Assembly: GCA_021805735.1 (NCBI GenBank)
Contig: JAJZEE010000019.1
Span: forward strand, 1 to 47,622
Length of the DNA stretch: 47,622 nucleotides
Direction: 5' to 3'
Source of the DNA: Bacillota bacterium
GTDB taxonomy: Bacteria > Bacillota > Bacilli > Alicyclobacillales > SLC66
Positions 16,875 through 24,335 of this stretch are shown piece by piece. The notes below the pieces were generated by a model, which saw nothing but the letters and a program-made list of their open reading frames with translations, was not told where the DNA came from and searched no databases. The position numbers and the translations under genes are program-made. Within the stretch, counting starts at the first letter, position 1; each line of letters begins with the position of its first letter.

Positions 16875-17226
16875 GTGTGTGCTGATGTTCTGAAAACCAA
16901 TTGAGTGCTAATCGTTCCATGTCCTTTACGAAGGGCTTCTTTGCTTTGCTATAGAAACTGGTGTCATCGAAACGTTGAGCCAGCTCTTCTTTAAAGCGCC
17001 CGTATCTCCTTGCCTCTTCTGGATTGGACCGCAGATAATCTCGCAACACCAAATGTCGCTCAATTTGAGGATTATCAAATTGGTAAAAATGGATGTGATG
17101 AGTTCTGTTTTCTCCCCCTTTGCGAAACAATCGTCTACCGGGGATACCCCATTCGCCGACAACATCGTATCCGAGAGTGCCGCATACACGGCAAGCCCCA
17201 TGCCAAAGATAATGTTTTGCGCGGCG
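16861..17226 (-). pseudogene. GrpB-family nucleotidyltransferase-like remnant
   Basis: Read on the reverse strand, this region encodes the C-terminal part of a GrpB-like protein: LGYDVVGEWGIPGRRLFRKG, then ENRTHHIHFYQ, ERHLVLRDYLRSNPEEARRY and the AKKPFVKDMERLALNWF tail are family hallmarks. GrpB proteins are about 175 residues; only about 105 are recognisable and the N-terminal catalytic half is missing. A TGA at 17227-17229 lies in the same frame just upstream, and the ORF before it does not look like GrpB. The first ATG in frame is at 17130, well inside the domain. It is therefore a truncated remnant at the edge of the accessory region. Confidence 0.75.
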
Positions 17227-17418
17227 TCAAGACCCGATCACGTGACTCAACTCTGACAGCACATTTTCTATCCATTCCCACTCCAAGAGAGGATTGGCCG
17301 CCGTCTTTTTGTCCTCTTCCCTATTCGACCTTGATCCGCTTCCGGGTTTTTGGTGAGTCATCATACGCCGAATCATGAACTTGCGCAGAGCCTCCGCCTG
17401 CGGGCGTGTTGTCAGCAT
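17227..17418 (-). CDS. small hypothetical protein (63 aa)
   Basis: ATG 17418 is preceded by GAAAGGAGACACC, a good ribosome site, and opens a 63-codon frame beginning MLTTRPQAEALRKFMIRRMM and ending in LLEWEWIENVLSELSHVIGS. It is basic in the first half and acidic/hydrophobic in the second. I do not recognise it. It ends at the stop that directly precedes the GrpB remnant in the same frame, so it may be part of the same rearranged locus. Confidence 0.45.
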   Translation of the reverse strand: MLTTRPQAEALRKFMIRRMMTHQKPGSGSRSNREEDKKTAANPLLEWEWIENVLSELSHVIGS

Positions 17419-17893
17419 CGCGGTGTCTCCTTTCAGACCGGCGTCGACTGTACGGCGGTTATCATCCAAATGGTTATTTTACTACTGCTATTCCCGGGAT
17501 ATATTACAATGATGAAGGTGTGAGTGCGCCAGTGTCAATGGCGGCTTGGAGGGCCGTTCCGCCAATCGCGAGACGCTCGTGGTCTCTCTTGGACGAAGAA
17601 TCAATCCATTCGATCCGTAGCGTATCGGGAAGCCGGCAACCACTTGCCGAAGGGGTTCCCGAGAGTCCGTGTGTGCGTTCGTCTCTCGTTTTCCGAGAAC
17701 ACCCACAAGGCCGTATGCTTTTGATGGCAGTGGGAGGAACACTCAGTATCTGTGATATGATCGACATAATGTGAGCATGGACTCGTCGTGATGGCGTTAC
17801 ACCGAATACCGTCAAAGGCGCGGAGACACTCGCGAACAGGCGGACTGACCGGCGACAATCGGGGGTATTCAATCATGGATGACTTAAGGGTCA
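17419..17893. other. stretch without a recognisable gene
   Basis: Overlapping ORFs of 66-122 codons exist here on both strands, but none has a recognisable domain, a convincing ribosome site, or the codon pattern of the neighbouring genes. It may hold decayed sequence downstream of the recombinase gene. No clear terminator or promoter was found. Confidence 0.5.
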
Positions 17894-18820
17894 TTATTGC
17901 CATGTGATCTTTCCAACCTCGGATTGAAGATCTGCACGAGTGGCCTGGACGTAAATCATCGTTGTATCCAAACTGTCATGTCCCATAATTTGCGCCAGAC
18001 GGTGTAGCGGCGTGTTCTCCGCCATGACATATCCGAACCGATGTCGTAGATCGTGAGCGCTCAAACCTTCCAGCCGCGCCGCTTTCGCGTACTTTTGAAT
18101 CAAATGGCGTATGGCTCGTTCGGTCAGTCGATCGCCTGTTTTCGCTGAAGGAAACAGATAGGAACGACCTGGACGGAGAAGTGCCAGATATTTTTCCAAA
18201 GCCGATCGGCACGTTGCATTCAAAGGAACTTCTCGCTGTTTATTGCGTTTTCCGGACCGAACCGTAAGCTGGCCACTCCGTTTCCCGAGTTGGATGTCGT
18301 CGATAGTCAAGTTGCATATCTCCATCGTTCGAAGACCGGTATGCAGCATTACAATCAAGATCGTTTGATCGCGAACAGACCCGACATGCTCAGCAGTCGC
18401 GATCAATGCAACTTCTTCTTTATCTGTGATGTTTCGAGGGCTGACCCTTTCTTCTGGAACTAATTTCACCGGTTTGGAAGGATCGCGGTGAATCTTGGAT
18501 TCCAATACAGCCCACCCAAAGAACCGTTTGAGGGTAAGTACTCGTCGGTTGATAGTCGCCGGTTTCAATTCCATCATCTTTTGCGCGGCTTCTCGATATC
18601 GTGTTAACGTTGGGGCAGTTATGTCTTCGATTCGAAAAATAATTGGTTCTTCTTGGTGACCCGTTCTCTCAAACCAACCGATAAAATGTTTCAGGTCGCT
18701 GGCGTATTCCCTCAGCGTTTTGGGATTCAAATCTTCATGGGTTGCGAGAGCATGAATGAAGTCCTGAATCGTCTGTTCACCCTGTTCCGAAATCCTGATC
18801 GTCTCCTTCAAAGTCACCAC
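17894..18820 (-). CDS. tyrosine recombinase/integrase
   Basis: The 308-residue protein has the two-domain XerC/D-like layout: a SAM-like N-terminal core-binding domain (about 15-105) and a catalytic domain. All catalytic residues are visible: Arg164 (HTGLRTMEI), Lys191, His266 and Arg269 (SAHDLRHRF), His291 (MGHDSLDTT) and the nucleophile Tyr300 (MIYVQAT). It should be able to recombine DNA. Base use is less GC-rich than in the flanking housekeeping genes, consistent with transfer. It is not the housekeeping XerC/XerD by context, lying among toxin-antitoxin genes. Two direct repeats just upstream (18838, 18873) could be its binding sites. Confidence 0.93.
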   Translation of the reverse strand: MVTLKETIRISEQGEQTIQDFIHALATHEDLNPKTLREYASDLKHFIGWFERTGHQEEPIIFRIEDITAPTLTRYREAAQKMMELKPATINRRVLTLKRFFGWAVLESKIHRDPSKPVKLVPEERVSPRNITDKEEVALIATAEHVGSVRDQTILIVMLHTGLRTMEICNLTIDDIQLGKRSGQLTVRSGKRNKQREVPLNATCRSALEKYLALLRPGRSYLFPSAKTGDRLTERAIRHLIQKYAKAARLEGLSAHDLRHRFGYVMAENTPLHRLAQIMGHDSLDTTMIYVQATRADLQSEVGKITWQ

Positions 18821-18837
18821 CCAATCCTTGACTTACC

Positions 18838-18897
18838 TTAGCGGACATGATAGTTTGATCTTAAACGAAACATTAGCGGACATCAAGCGTACGTTTA
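18838..18897. repeat. direct repeats between integrase and antitoxin, possible recombination site
   Basis: TTAGCGGACAT occurs at 18838-18848 and again at 18873-18883, a spacing of 35 bp. An imperfect inverted pair TAAACG (18862-18867) and CGTTTA (18892-18897) surrounds the second copy. The block sits in the gap between the divergent recombinase and antitoxin genes, so it could be recombinase arm/core sites or an antitoxin operator. Confidence 0.55.
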
Positions 18898-18953
18898 GAA
18901 CATGCCTTATGACCGCCATTGTGAATTGGACGCCAGGGAACGGAGGGATAGTG

Positions 18954-19208
18954 ATGGTGGTACGAAAGGAAGACCTTCATCATTTGGTCGATCAACTTCC
19001 TGAACAAGCTCAAAATACGGCGTTTGATTTTCTTCAGTATCTCGTCGCTCGATCGGATCGTCAGTTAACCTGGGATGAGATCGATCAGTTAGAACCGGAT
19101 GACGAACCCCTTTCGGAAGATGCACTTCGTCAACTCAACAGTGACTCGGGGTACGTGTCAGGGGAGGAAGCGAAACGTGAGTTCAGGTTACCAATTGACT
19201 TACCATAG
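18954..19208 (+). CDS. RelB-like antitoxin
   Basis: An 84-residue acidic protein (MVVRKEDLHHLVDQLPEQAQ start; EPDDEPLSEDALRQLNSDS near the end) placed directly before and overlapping a RelE-type toxin gene by 32 bp, the usual antitoxin-first order. The N-terminal half resembles the helical dimerisation region of small antitoxins that end in WDEI-type acidic tails. GGAGGGAT before ATG 18954 supports the start; a longer frame from 18828 passes through the direct repeats and is less likely. The acidic tail would neutralise the basic toxin. Confidence 0.8.
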   Translation: MVVRKEDLHHLVDQLPEQAQNTAFDFLQYLVARSDRQLTWDEIDQLEPDDEPLSEDALRQLNSDSGYVSGEEAKREFRLPIDLP

Positions 19209-19440
19209 AGAGGCAATTAAATTTCTGTCCAAGCAAGAAAAAGCGATTCAAGAGCGCATCGCGGCTGGTTTGAAGGGGCTCACTGAGTTCCCTCCAAGAG
19301 GGGATATTAAAAAGCTAAAGGGCTATGATCATGCGCACCGACTTCGAGTAGGTTCGTTTCGCGTCGTGTTCGAAGTTTCTCATTCAGAGAAGATCGTTTA
19401 CATACAGGCTATCGATTCCCGTGGCGGCATGTACAAGTGA
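19177..19440 (+). CDS. RelE/ParE-family toxin
   Basis: The 87-residue basic protein starts at GTG 19177, eight bases after GGGGAGGAAG. It reads SSGYQLTYHREAIKFLSKQE, then IQERIAAGLKGLTEFPPRGD, LKGYDHAHRLRVGSFRVVFE and ends with IDSRGGMYK. The order of beta strand, two helices, and the RLRVGSFRVVFEV strands is that of RelE-type ribosome-dependent mRNA interferases; the Arg in GSFRV and the C-terminal RGGMYK are typical. Translation is coupled to the antitoxin by the overlap. Its end overlaps the decayed MazF-like frame on the other strand. Confidence 0.9.
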   Translation: MSSGYQLTYHREAIKFLSKQEKAIQERIAAGLKGLTEFPPRGDIKKLKGYDHAHRLRVGSFRVVFEVSHSEKIVYIQAIDSRGGMYK

Positions 19441-19652
19441 ACGTCCACTTTACCAATGACCACGGCATTTCTCTCGTTCAGGTCGAGGAACTTTGCTTGG
19501 TCAGTGAGCACGACGCCGCTCAGTTCCGTGAACGGAACTCTTGAATGGGTCGTGTCGACCCCCGAGCGCCAGCCGTTTTGTTCGTGGCCCCGTGTAGGAT
19601 GCACACTCAACCATGCGACGCTCCCGCGTTCAACATGTCCTGTGAGCGTCAT
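19398..19652 (-). pseudogene. MazF-like toxin, internally deleted
   Basis: The frame starts like MazF/PemK (GHVERGSVAWLSVHPTRGHE, QNGWRSG) and later has the characteristic LSGVVLTDQAKFLDL and NERNAVVIGKVD. Roughly 50 residues of the family's central barrel, between the GHEQNGWR and SGVVLTDQ segments, are missing, and the last residues run into the RelE gene on the other strand. It is 84 residues instead of about 110. It is almost certainly inactive. Confidence 0.75.
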
Positions 19653-19849
19653 TAAATGATCTCATCCCCCATTGGATCGCTAAATATTTCTTCGTGAGCA
19701 ACCATACCCGGCTTGCATTTCGCGCGGATCATCGGAAAATGTTTGCGCGGGGCTTCTTGATTGTCGACGAATTGGACCAGTTCAGACACGTCTTGAGGGA
19801 TGCGGACGGCCAAACTATTGGCCCACGTACGTACGGTTGCAGTTGTCAA
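19652..19849 (-). pseudogene. MazE-like antitoxin, decayed
   Basis: The N-terminus VRTWANSLAVRIPQDV is the AbrB/MazE-type DNA-binding hairpin, and the C-terminus HEEIFSDPMGDEII resembles the toxin-binding tail of MazE. The middle does not match and about 15-20 residues are missing, as if an internal deletion or paired frameshifts had occurred. It abuts the MazF remnant with the order and spacing of an original mazEF operon. Confidence 0.7.
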
Positions 19850-19938
19850 ATTCGTATATACCCAGTGTATACATGAACAAAAAACTTCATGTTGTGGGGA
19901 TTGGCTTCACACCATGTGGAGCCGATTTTCTTTGGAGT

Positions 19939-19967
19939 TTGACTGAATAGAGAGATTCGGATAGACT
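19939..19967 (+). promoter_or_regulatory. promoter of the chromate-type operon
   Basis: TTGACT (19939-19944) and TAGACT (19962-19967) are 17 bp apart, placing the transcript start at about 19974, inside the palindrome at 19973-19988 and about 35 bp before the first gene. Confidence 0.6.
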
Positions 19968-19972
19968 CATAG

Positions 19973-19988
19973 TGTAACGACTGTTACA
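19973..19988. promoter_or_regulatory. operator-like perfect palindrome
   Basis: TGTAAC-GACT-GTTACA is a perfect inverted repeat lying over the predicted transcript start, where a bound repressor would block RNA polymerase. The ChrB N-domain protein encoded in the same operon is a candidate ligand-sensing repressor (inference). Confidence 0.6.
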
Positions 19989-20008
19989 ATATGCGAGGAG
20001 GCCGACAA

Positions 20009-20458
20009 ATGAAGTGGATTACGCGGGAAAATGCCAACGTGGACCGGGTGGCGTGCCCCTGGTTGATCAGACGGTTCATCGATCCGGAGGCGGAGATTCT
20101 TTACGTTCCGTCCGGTCAGGTGCAGGAAGTCGCCACGCAGGAGGGCGCCATTCCCTTTGATGTTCCGGGCGTGGAATTGGGGCATGTGGATGGCCGCTGC
20201 TCGTTTGAATCGATCATGCTCAAATACGGGTTGACCGGCATTCCCGCACTGGCGGAGCTGGCAAAAGTTGTTCACGCCGCCGACGTGCAGTCGGACATCG
20301 ATACTTCGCCGTATGGCCTGGGACTGCGGGCCATTGCGCACGGGTTCGCCTATCTGCACGGCAAGAGAGATCATCGCAAAATCGAACTGGAATCGCCGAT
20401 GTACGATGCTCTTTATGCGTACTTTCAACACGAACTCGGACAGCGGCAGGGAGGTTGA
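20009..20458 (+). CDS. stand-alone ChrB C-terminal domain protein (copy 1)
   Basis: The 149-residue protein corresponds to the C-terminal Chrome_Resist domain of ChrB (PF09828): the opening MKWITRENANVDRVACPWLI, then RRFIDPEAEILYVP, the AIPFDVPGVELGH segment and the late AIAHGFAYL helix. In full ChrB (about 300 residues) this domain follows an N-terminal regulatory domain; here it is a free protein. ChrB takes part in chromate sensing and resistance in Proteobacteria. A GAGGAGG site precedes ATG 20009. It is the first gene of a tight five-gene operon and has a paralogue at its end (23380). Confidence 0.85.
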   Translation: MKWITRENANVDRVACPWLIRRFIDPEAEILYVPSGQVQEVATQEGAIPFDVPGVELGHVDGRCSFESIMLKYGLTGIPALAELAKVVHAADVQSDIDTSPYGLGLRAIAHGFAYLHGKRDHRKIELESPMYDALYAYFQHELGQRQGG

Positions 20459-20461
20459 AGC

Positions 20462-21421
20462 ATGAGCCTGCACCGCGCGGGGTTCATCAGAATCCTGCAA
20501 AAGCTCCCGGGCGCGTTTGACCATGCGGATCTTGATCCGGACACCGGAACGGTCGTCTTGGCCAACGAAGCGCAAGGGTGTCTGGAGGTTTTGGACGGGC
20601 AGCTTCTCCGGCATGAGGTATCCATTCCTGACTGTTCTGGCGCCAGCGGGGTCTTGTATCTTCCCGAACTTCGGTCCTTCATTGGCGCCGCCCGCGCAAA
20701 GGGACGCGTCATTCTGGTGGACGCGCGCTCCTGGCAGGTGGTTCGGGAGATGCCGGTCGGCCCGCGACCGAACGGACTGGCGTGGGACGGGGGAAGAAGG
20801 CAGGTCCTCGTCGCTGACGTCAAGGATCATTCGGCGAGACTCATGGATGTTCTATCCGGTGCATCAGTAGCCGATGCAGCGCTCCCTGGGAGACCGAGGT
20901 GGTGCTTGTACGATAACGCCCGGAACCGATATTGGGTGAACATCGCCGATCCTGCCATGGTGGTGGGACTGCGGGGCGCGGATTTACAAAAGGAAGTCGA
21001 GTTCTCCGTCGATGCGGCGGGTCCGCATGGTCTCGCTCTGGACGAGACGACCGCGCGACTGCTGGTCGCTTGCGACGCAGGGCGTCTGCTCGCGCTTGAA
21101 CGGGATACCGGTCGCGTCGTTGGTGAATGCGCTCTGGCTGGTCCGCCGGATGTCGTATGGCTAAACGCTCAAAGAAGACGATTGTATGTCGCGATTGGCG
21201 AACCGGGATGTGTGCAGGCGGTCGACCTGGATACATACGATATTGTCGAGGAGATTGTGACCGAACAGGGAGCCCATACCCTTGCATTTGATGACAGGCG
21301 GCAACTGCTGTACGTATTTCTGCCGAAAACCGGTCAGGCGGCCGTATACGAAGAGACGGATGAACGAAATAGATCGCACGAAATAGACCGCATGATGGAC
21401 GAAGGCGGCGCGTGGCGGTGA
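20462..21421 (+). CDS. YncE/YVTN-type beta-propeller protein, cytoplasmic
   Basis: A 319-residue protein made of repeated blade-like units, each containing a variant of G-x-x-L-D-x-x-x-x-x-L-x-V-A-D/N followed by a short hydrophobic strand (for example GLAWDGGRRQVLVADVKDHS, GLALDETTARLLVACDAG, TLAFDDRRQLLYVFLPKTG). This is the pattern of YVTN/YncE propellers. There is no signal peptide, unlike many propellers of this group, so it probably acts inside the cell. It starts 3 bp after the ChrB-C gene, so the two are translationally linked. Propellers often bind small molecules or partner proteins; the ligand here is unknown. Confidence 0.8.
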   Translation: MSLHRAGFIRILQKLPGAFDHADLDPDTGTVVLANEAQGCLEVLDGQLLRHEVSIPDCSGASGVLYLPELRSFIGAARAKGRVILVDARSWQVVREMPVGPRPNGLAWDGGRRQVLVADVKDHSARLMDVLSGASVADAALPGRPRWCLYDNARNRYWVNIADPAMVVGLRGADLQKEVEFSVDAAGPHGLALDETTARLLVACDAGRLLALERDTGRVVGECALAGPPDVVWLNAQRRRLYVAIGEPGCVQAVDLDTYDIVEEIVTEQGAHTLAFDDRRQLLYVFLPKTGQAAVYEETDERNRSHEIDRMMDEGGAWR

Positions 21422-21474
21422 ACACCCGCGCCCCTGTGGCGTGAAAAGCAAACGAGAAATGAGGAGGATTCTTT

Positions 21475-22857
21475 GTGTTGCAGGCGGCAAGTGCTGAGAG
21501 AGGCGCGGCGGGAGGCAAAGCGGGCAACAGCGCGAGGGCTGCGGGATTGTTGTTGGCGGCTCGCGCCGTGCGGGAAACGGCCTTTGGCTGGATTTCCATC
21601 GCCCTGCCGATCTTCTGGAGAACCAGAGGGCTGTCAGCGGCTGAGATCGGAACGTTATACTCGATCGCATTGCTCGGCTCCTTTGCGCTCACCGTGTTGT
21701 TTCGCCGAGTCTCAGATCGACGGGGCTACCGGACCGCACTGTTGGCGAGCAGCGGACTGTGGGCCGCGATGGTTCCGATTCTCTTATTCACCCGCAATCC
21801 CCTGTGGCTCGGCCTTGCGGTGGCTTTGGGTTCGGTGAGTCCCACAGGCAAGGAGGTCGGGCCTTATCTATCCGTCGAACAAACTCTGTTGGCGGTGATG
21901 TATGGAGGTCAAAAACGGCTGCGTGCATACACTTGGTTTAATTTCATTGGCTACGCGAGCGGTTCAGCAGGGGCGCTGCTCGTCGGCGCGCTTGGATGGA
22001 GCATGGGATTTGGGGCGTACCGCGCCCTGCTTTGGGGGTACATGGCTGCGGGGCTGATTCAAGGGATACTCTATACCCGGTTGCCTCGCGGCGCAGGGCG
22101 GCAGGTCGGAAGCGGGTCGGGCGCCGCTTCGCCTCAAAATGCGTTGGACCACAACGAATCGGCGGACGTGGGGAAACCGACGGGCGAAGGGGAGTCGGTG
22201 GACGATAGGAACGAGTCAGCAGGGCGCCCCCCGACAAGCCAGCCTGCGGCGGACCTGTCCACGGCAGGCCAGTCCTCAGACGGCAGGCGCCGGATATACG
22301 CGCTGTCTGCGCTCTTCGCGCTCGACGCGTTTGGCAGTGGATTCATCGTGCAGAGTTTGCTGGCCTTCTGGTTTTATGAACGTTTTCACTTTGATTTGTC
22401 CCAATTGGGCCTGCTGTTCTTTGGCACCAATGTGCTGTCGGCGCTGTCGTCGTTTGGGGCCGCATGGCTCGGGGAACGCATCGGCCTGCTGAACACGATG
22501 GTCTTTACGCATGTTCCGTCCAATGTGTTTCTTTGCCTGATCCCGCTCATGCCCACCCCTTCGCTTGCTGTGGTCCTGTTGCTGTTGCGCCATGTCCTGT
22601 CGCAAATGGACGTTCCCACGCGCCAGGCGTACACAATGGCCTTGGTTGCGCCGTCTGACCGTGTCTTTGCGGCCACCTGGACCAATGGCGCGCGAAACAT
22701 CGGTTCGGCCTTGACGCCGGCGCTTGCGGGTGTGCTGTTGACGTTCGCTGCGGCAGGTTGGCCTTTTTATTTGGCGGGGGCGTTAAAGATCGGGTATGAT
22801 CTGCTTACATATCAAAGTTTTCGCCGCGTGCCGCTGCGGTTCGCGGAACATCGGTGA
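21475..22857 (+). CDS. major facilitator superfamily transporter
   Basis: The 460-residue protein has about twelve hydrophobic helices in two halves separated by a long polar loop (about 200-275) rich in Gly, Ser, Asp and Glu, with no homology I can name. The loop 2-3 motif appears as FRRVSDRRGYRTALL, a variant of the G-x-x-x-D-R-x-G-R-R signature. GTG 21475 follows GAGGAGG at good spacing. In place of the usual ChrA chromate pump, this carrier is the only transporter of the operon, so export of chromate or another oxyanion is a reasonable inference, not a demonstrated function. Confidence 0.9.
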   Translation: MLQAASAERGAAGGKAGNSARAAGLLLAARAVRETAFGWISIALPIFWRTRGLSAAEIGTLYSIALLGSFALTVLFRRVSDRRGYRTALLASSGLWAAMVPILLFTRNPLWLGLAVALGSVSPTGKEVGPYLSVEQTLLAVMYGGQKRLRAYTWFNFIGYASGSAGALLVGALGWSMGFGAYRALLWGYMAAGLIQGILYTRLPRGAGRQVGSGSGAASPQNALDHNESADVGKPTGEGESVDDRNESAGRPPTSQPAADLSTAGQSSDGRRRIYALSALFALDAFGSGFIVQSLLAFWFYERFHFDLSQLGLLFFGTNVLSALSSFGAAWLGERIGLLNTMVFTHVPSNVFLCLIPLMPTPSLAVVLLLLRHVLSQMDVPTRQAYTMALVAPSDRVFAATWTNGARNIGSALTPALAGVLLTFAAAGWPFYLAGALKIGYDLLTYQSFRRVPLRFAEHR

Positions 22858-22872
22858 GGATGGCGAACGACC

Positions 22873-23379
22873 ATGGATGGCGCGGTGTCTTCTTTTTCCT
22901 GGTTACTGTTGATCTATAGTTTGCCGACGCATCCAAGCAACAAACGGGTGTACGTGTGGCGCAAATTGAAGCAACTTGGCGTCGTGTATCTGGTGGATTC
23001 GGTCAGCGCCCTGCCCTACACGGAACGTCATCGCGAACATCTGCAATGGATCGCTGCGGAAATCGTGGAGATGGGCGGTGCGGCGACGTATTGGCAGGCA
23101 AATTCCCTCGGACCGCAGCAAGATACCCAGTTGCGGCGACAATTTGAGGATCAGGCGACGGAACGGTACACGAGTATCACGGAGGCCTTGGATCGATGGG
23201 AGGCCGCAGCGTATCCCCCGCCCGGCGATGCGGAGGATACGCTGCGACGATTGACGATGGAGTATCGACAGGTGTATGCGCAAGATTTTTTTCATTCGGC
23301 AACCGGAGCATCCGTGCGCGACCGACTGGAACGTCTGCTTTGCGCACGGTTTGTCGAAGGGGGAGAGGAAGAAGCGTAA
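22873..23379 (+). CDS. stand-alone ChrB N-terminal domain protein
   Basis: The 168-residue protein matches the N-terminal regulatory domain of ChrB (PF20229): WLLLIYSLPTHPSNKRVYVW, then RKLKQLGVVYLVDSVSALP, an AAEIVEMGGAATYW segment and a charged helical tail. In full-length ChrB this part is thought to be a DNA-binding, chromate-responsive domain. Here it is encoded separately from its C-terminal partner, which follows immediately (TAA then ATG 23380 with no gap). It is therefore the candidate regulator of the palindrome at 19973. Confidence 0.85.
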   Translation: MDGAVSSFSWLLLIYSLPTHPSNKRVYVWRKLKQLGVVYLVDSVSALPYTERHREHLQWIAAEIVEMGGAATYWQANSLGPQQDTQLRRQFEDQATERYTSITEALDRWEAAAYPPPGDAEDTLRRLTMEYRQVYAQDFFHSATGASVRDRLERLLCARFVEGGEEEA

Positions 23380-23802
23380 ATGAAATGGGTGACCTGGCAA
23401 CGAGTCGGGATTGACCGAATGGCTTGCGCTTGGCTGATTTGGAAGTACATTGACGCGCATGCTGAATTTCATTTTCTTCCCTCCGGTCAGACGGTGGAGG
23501 AAGAGCCGGACGCGATTCCGTTTGACATTCCTGGAGTGCGGCTGAGTCATCACCGCGGAAGGTGTAGTCTTGCGGCCTTTTTAAAGGAATACGGGTTGAC
23601 GGATCCGGTTCTGTCTCAAATCGCTCGCATTGTCGACGGCGCCGACTGCATCACCACCGTGATTCCACCCTCCGAATCCGAAGGCGTGGAGGCGATTTGT
23701 CAAGGAATCCGGTCGTTGGCGAAAGATGATCTGGAGGCCCTGAAGCAGGCCCAAGTGGTATTTGACGCCTTGTATGTTCATCTGAAGGCGGGAACCGCCT
23801 GA
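23380..23802 (+). CDS. stand-alone ChrB C-terminal domain protein (copy 2)
   Basis: A 140-residue Chrome_Resist domain protein, paralogous to the first gene of the operon: MKWVTWQRVGIDRMACAWLI, then the AIPFDIPGVRLSHHRGRCSL segment and QIARIVDGADC. It begins directly after the stop of the ChrB-N gene, as if an ancestral fused chrB had been split by a stop codon. The two copies differ clearly in sequence, so they are old paralogues rather than a recent duplication. It closes the operon. Confidence 0.85.
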   Translation: MKWVTWQRVGIDRMACAWLIWKYIDAHAEFHFLPSGQTVEEEPDAIPFDIPGVRLSHHRGRCSLAAFLKEYGLTDPVLSQIARIVDGADCITTVIPPSESEGVEAICQGIRSLAKDDLEALKQAQVVFDALYVHLKAGTA

Positions 23803-23926
23803 CTCAATCCGGTTGACCTGATACGGCGCGCGAAGTGGACAGGGAGACTGCCTGCGATCACGGACGCAACCCGCCGTCGACGTTGGTCAGTTCTCTGTCC
23901 GTAGCTAGCCGCGAAGGGGGATGTGT

Positions 23927-24319
23927 ATGGATTGTCCGTATTGCGAATCGAATCTCGGCCCTAATGATCGGATAGTCTTAAGGAACGCCCATTGTCTGTA
24001 TCTACAGAACGCAGATTATCAGGATGTACTGATTGGATCGGGAATTATTGTACCGCGCACTCATCGTGAGACGGTTTTTGACTTGACCGAGGAAGAAATG
24101 AAAGCCACGTTCGCATTGCTTACAGGAGCAAAAAGACATCTGGATGAACGATTCCAGCCACAGGGGTATAACATCGGCTGGAATGTCGGGGCCGTTGGCG
24201 GTCAACACATCTTTCACGCTCATTTGCATGTGATTCCTCGTTTTGGGGATGAGCCATTGTCGGGAAAAGGTATTCGGTATTGGCTCAAGCAACCAGAGAA
24301 CGCGAGACAAATCCGTTAA
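23927..24319 (+). CDS. HIT family hydrolase
   Basis: The 130-residue protein has the histidine-triad motif HIFHAHLHVIPRF and an N-terminal CPYC zinc-ribbon-like start (MDCPYCESNLGPNDRIVL), as in Hit/GalT-like nucleotide hydrolases acting on dinucleoside polyphosphates or AMP-lysine. I prefer ATG 23927 since the AAGGGGG site is only a couple of bases from the in-frame ATG at 23921. It is separated from the operon upstream by about 120 bp and runs into the TSUP gene 17 bp downstream. Confidence 0.88.
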   Translation: MDCPYCESNLGPNDRIVLRNAHCLYLQNADYQDVLIGSGIIVPRTHRETVFDLTEEEMKATFALLTGAKRHLDERFQPQGYNIGWNVGAVGGQHIFHAHLHVIPRFGDEPLSGKGIRYWLKQPENARQIR

Positions 24320-24335
24320 GGAGCATAACGAAGCA

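Noticed and set aside
17406-17903. Several ORFs of 66-122 codons on both strands
   Set aside because: No recognisable domain, overlapping frames on both strands, and no convincing ribosome site.
23881-23926. HIT gene start at ATG 23921
   Set aside because: The AAGGGGG site touches that codon; ATG 23927 gives usable spacing.
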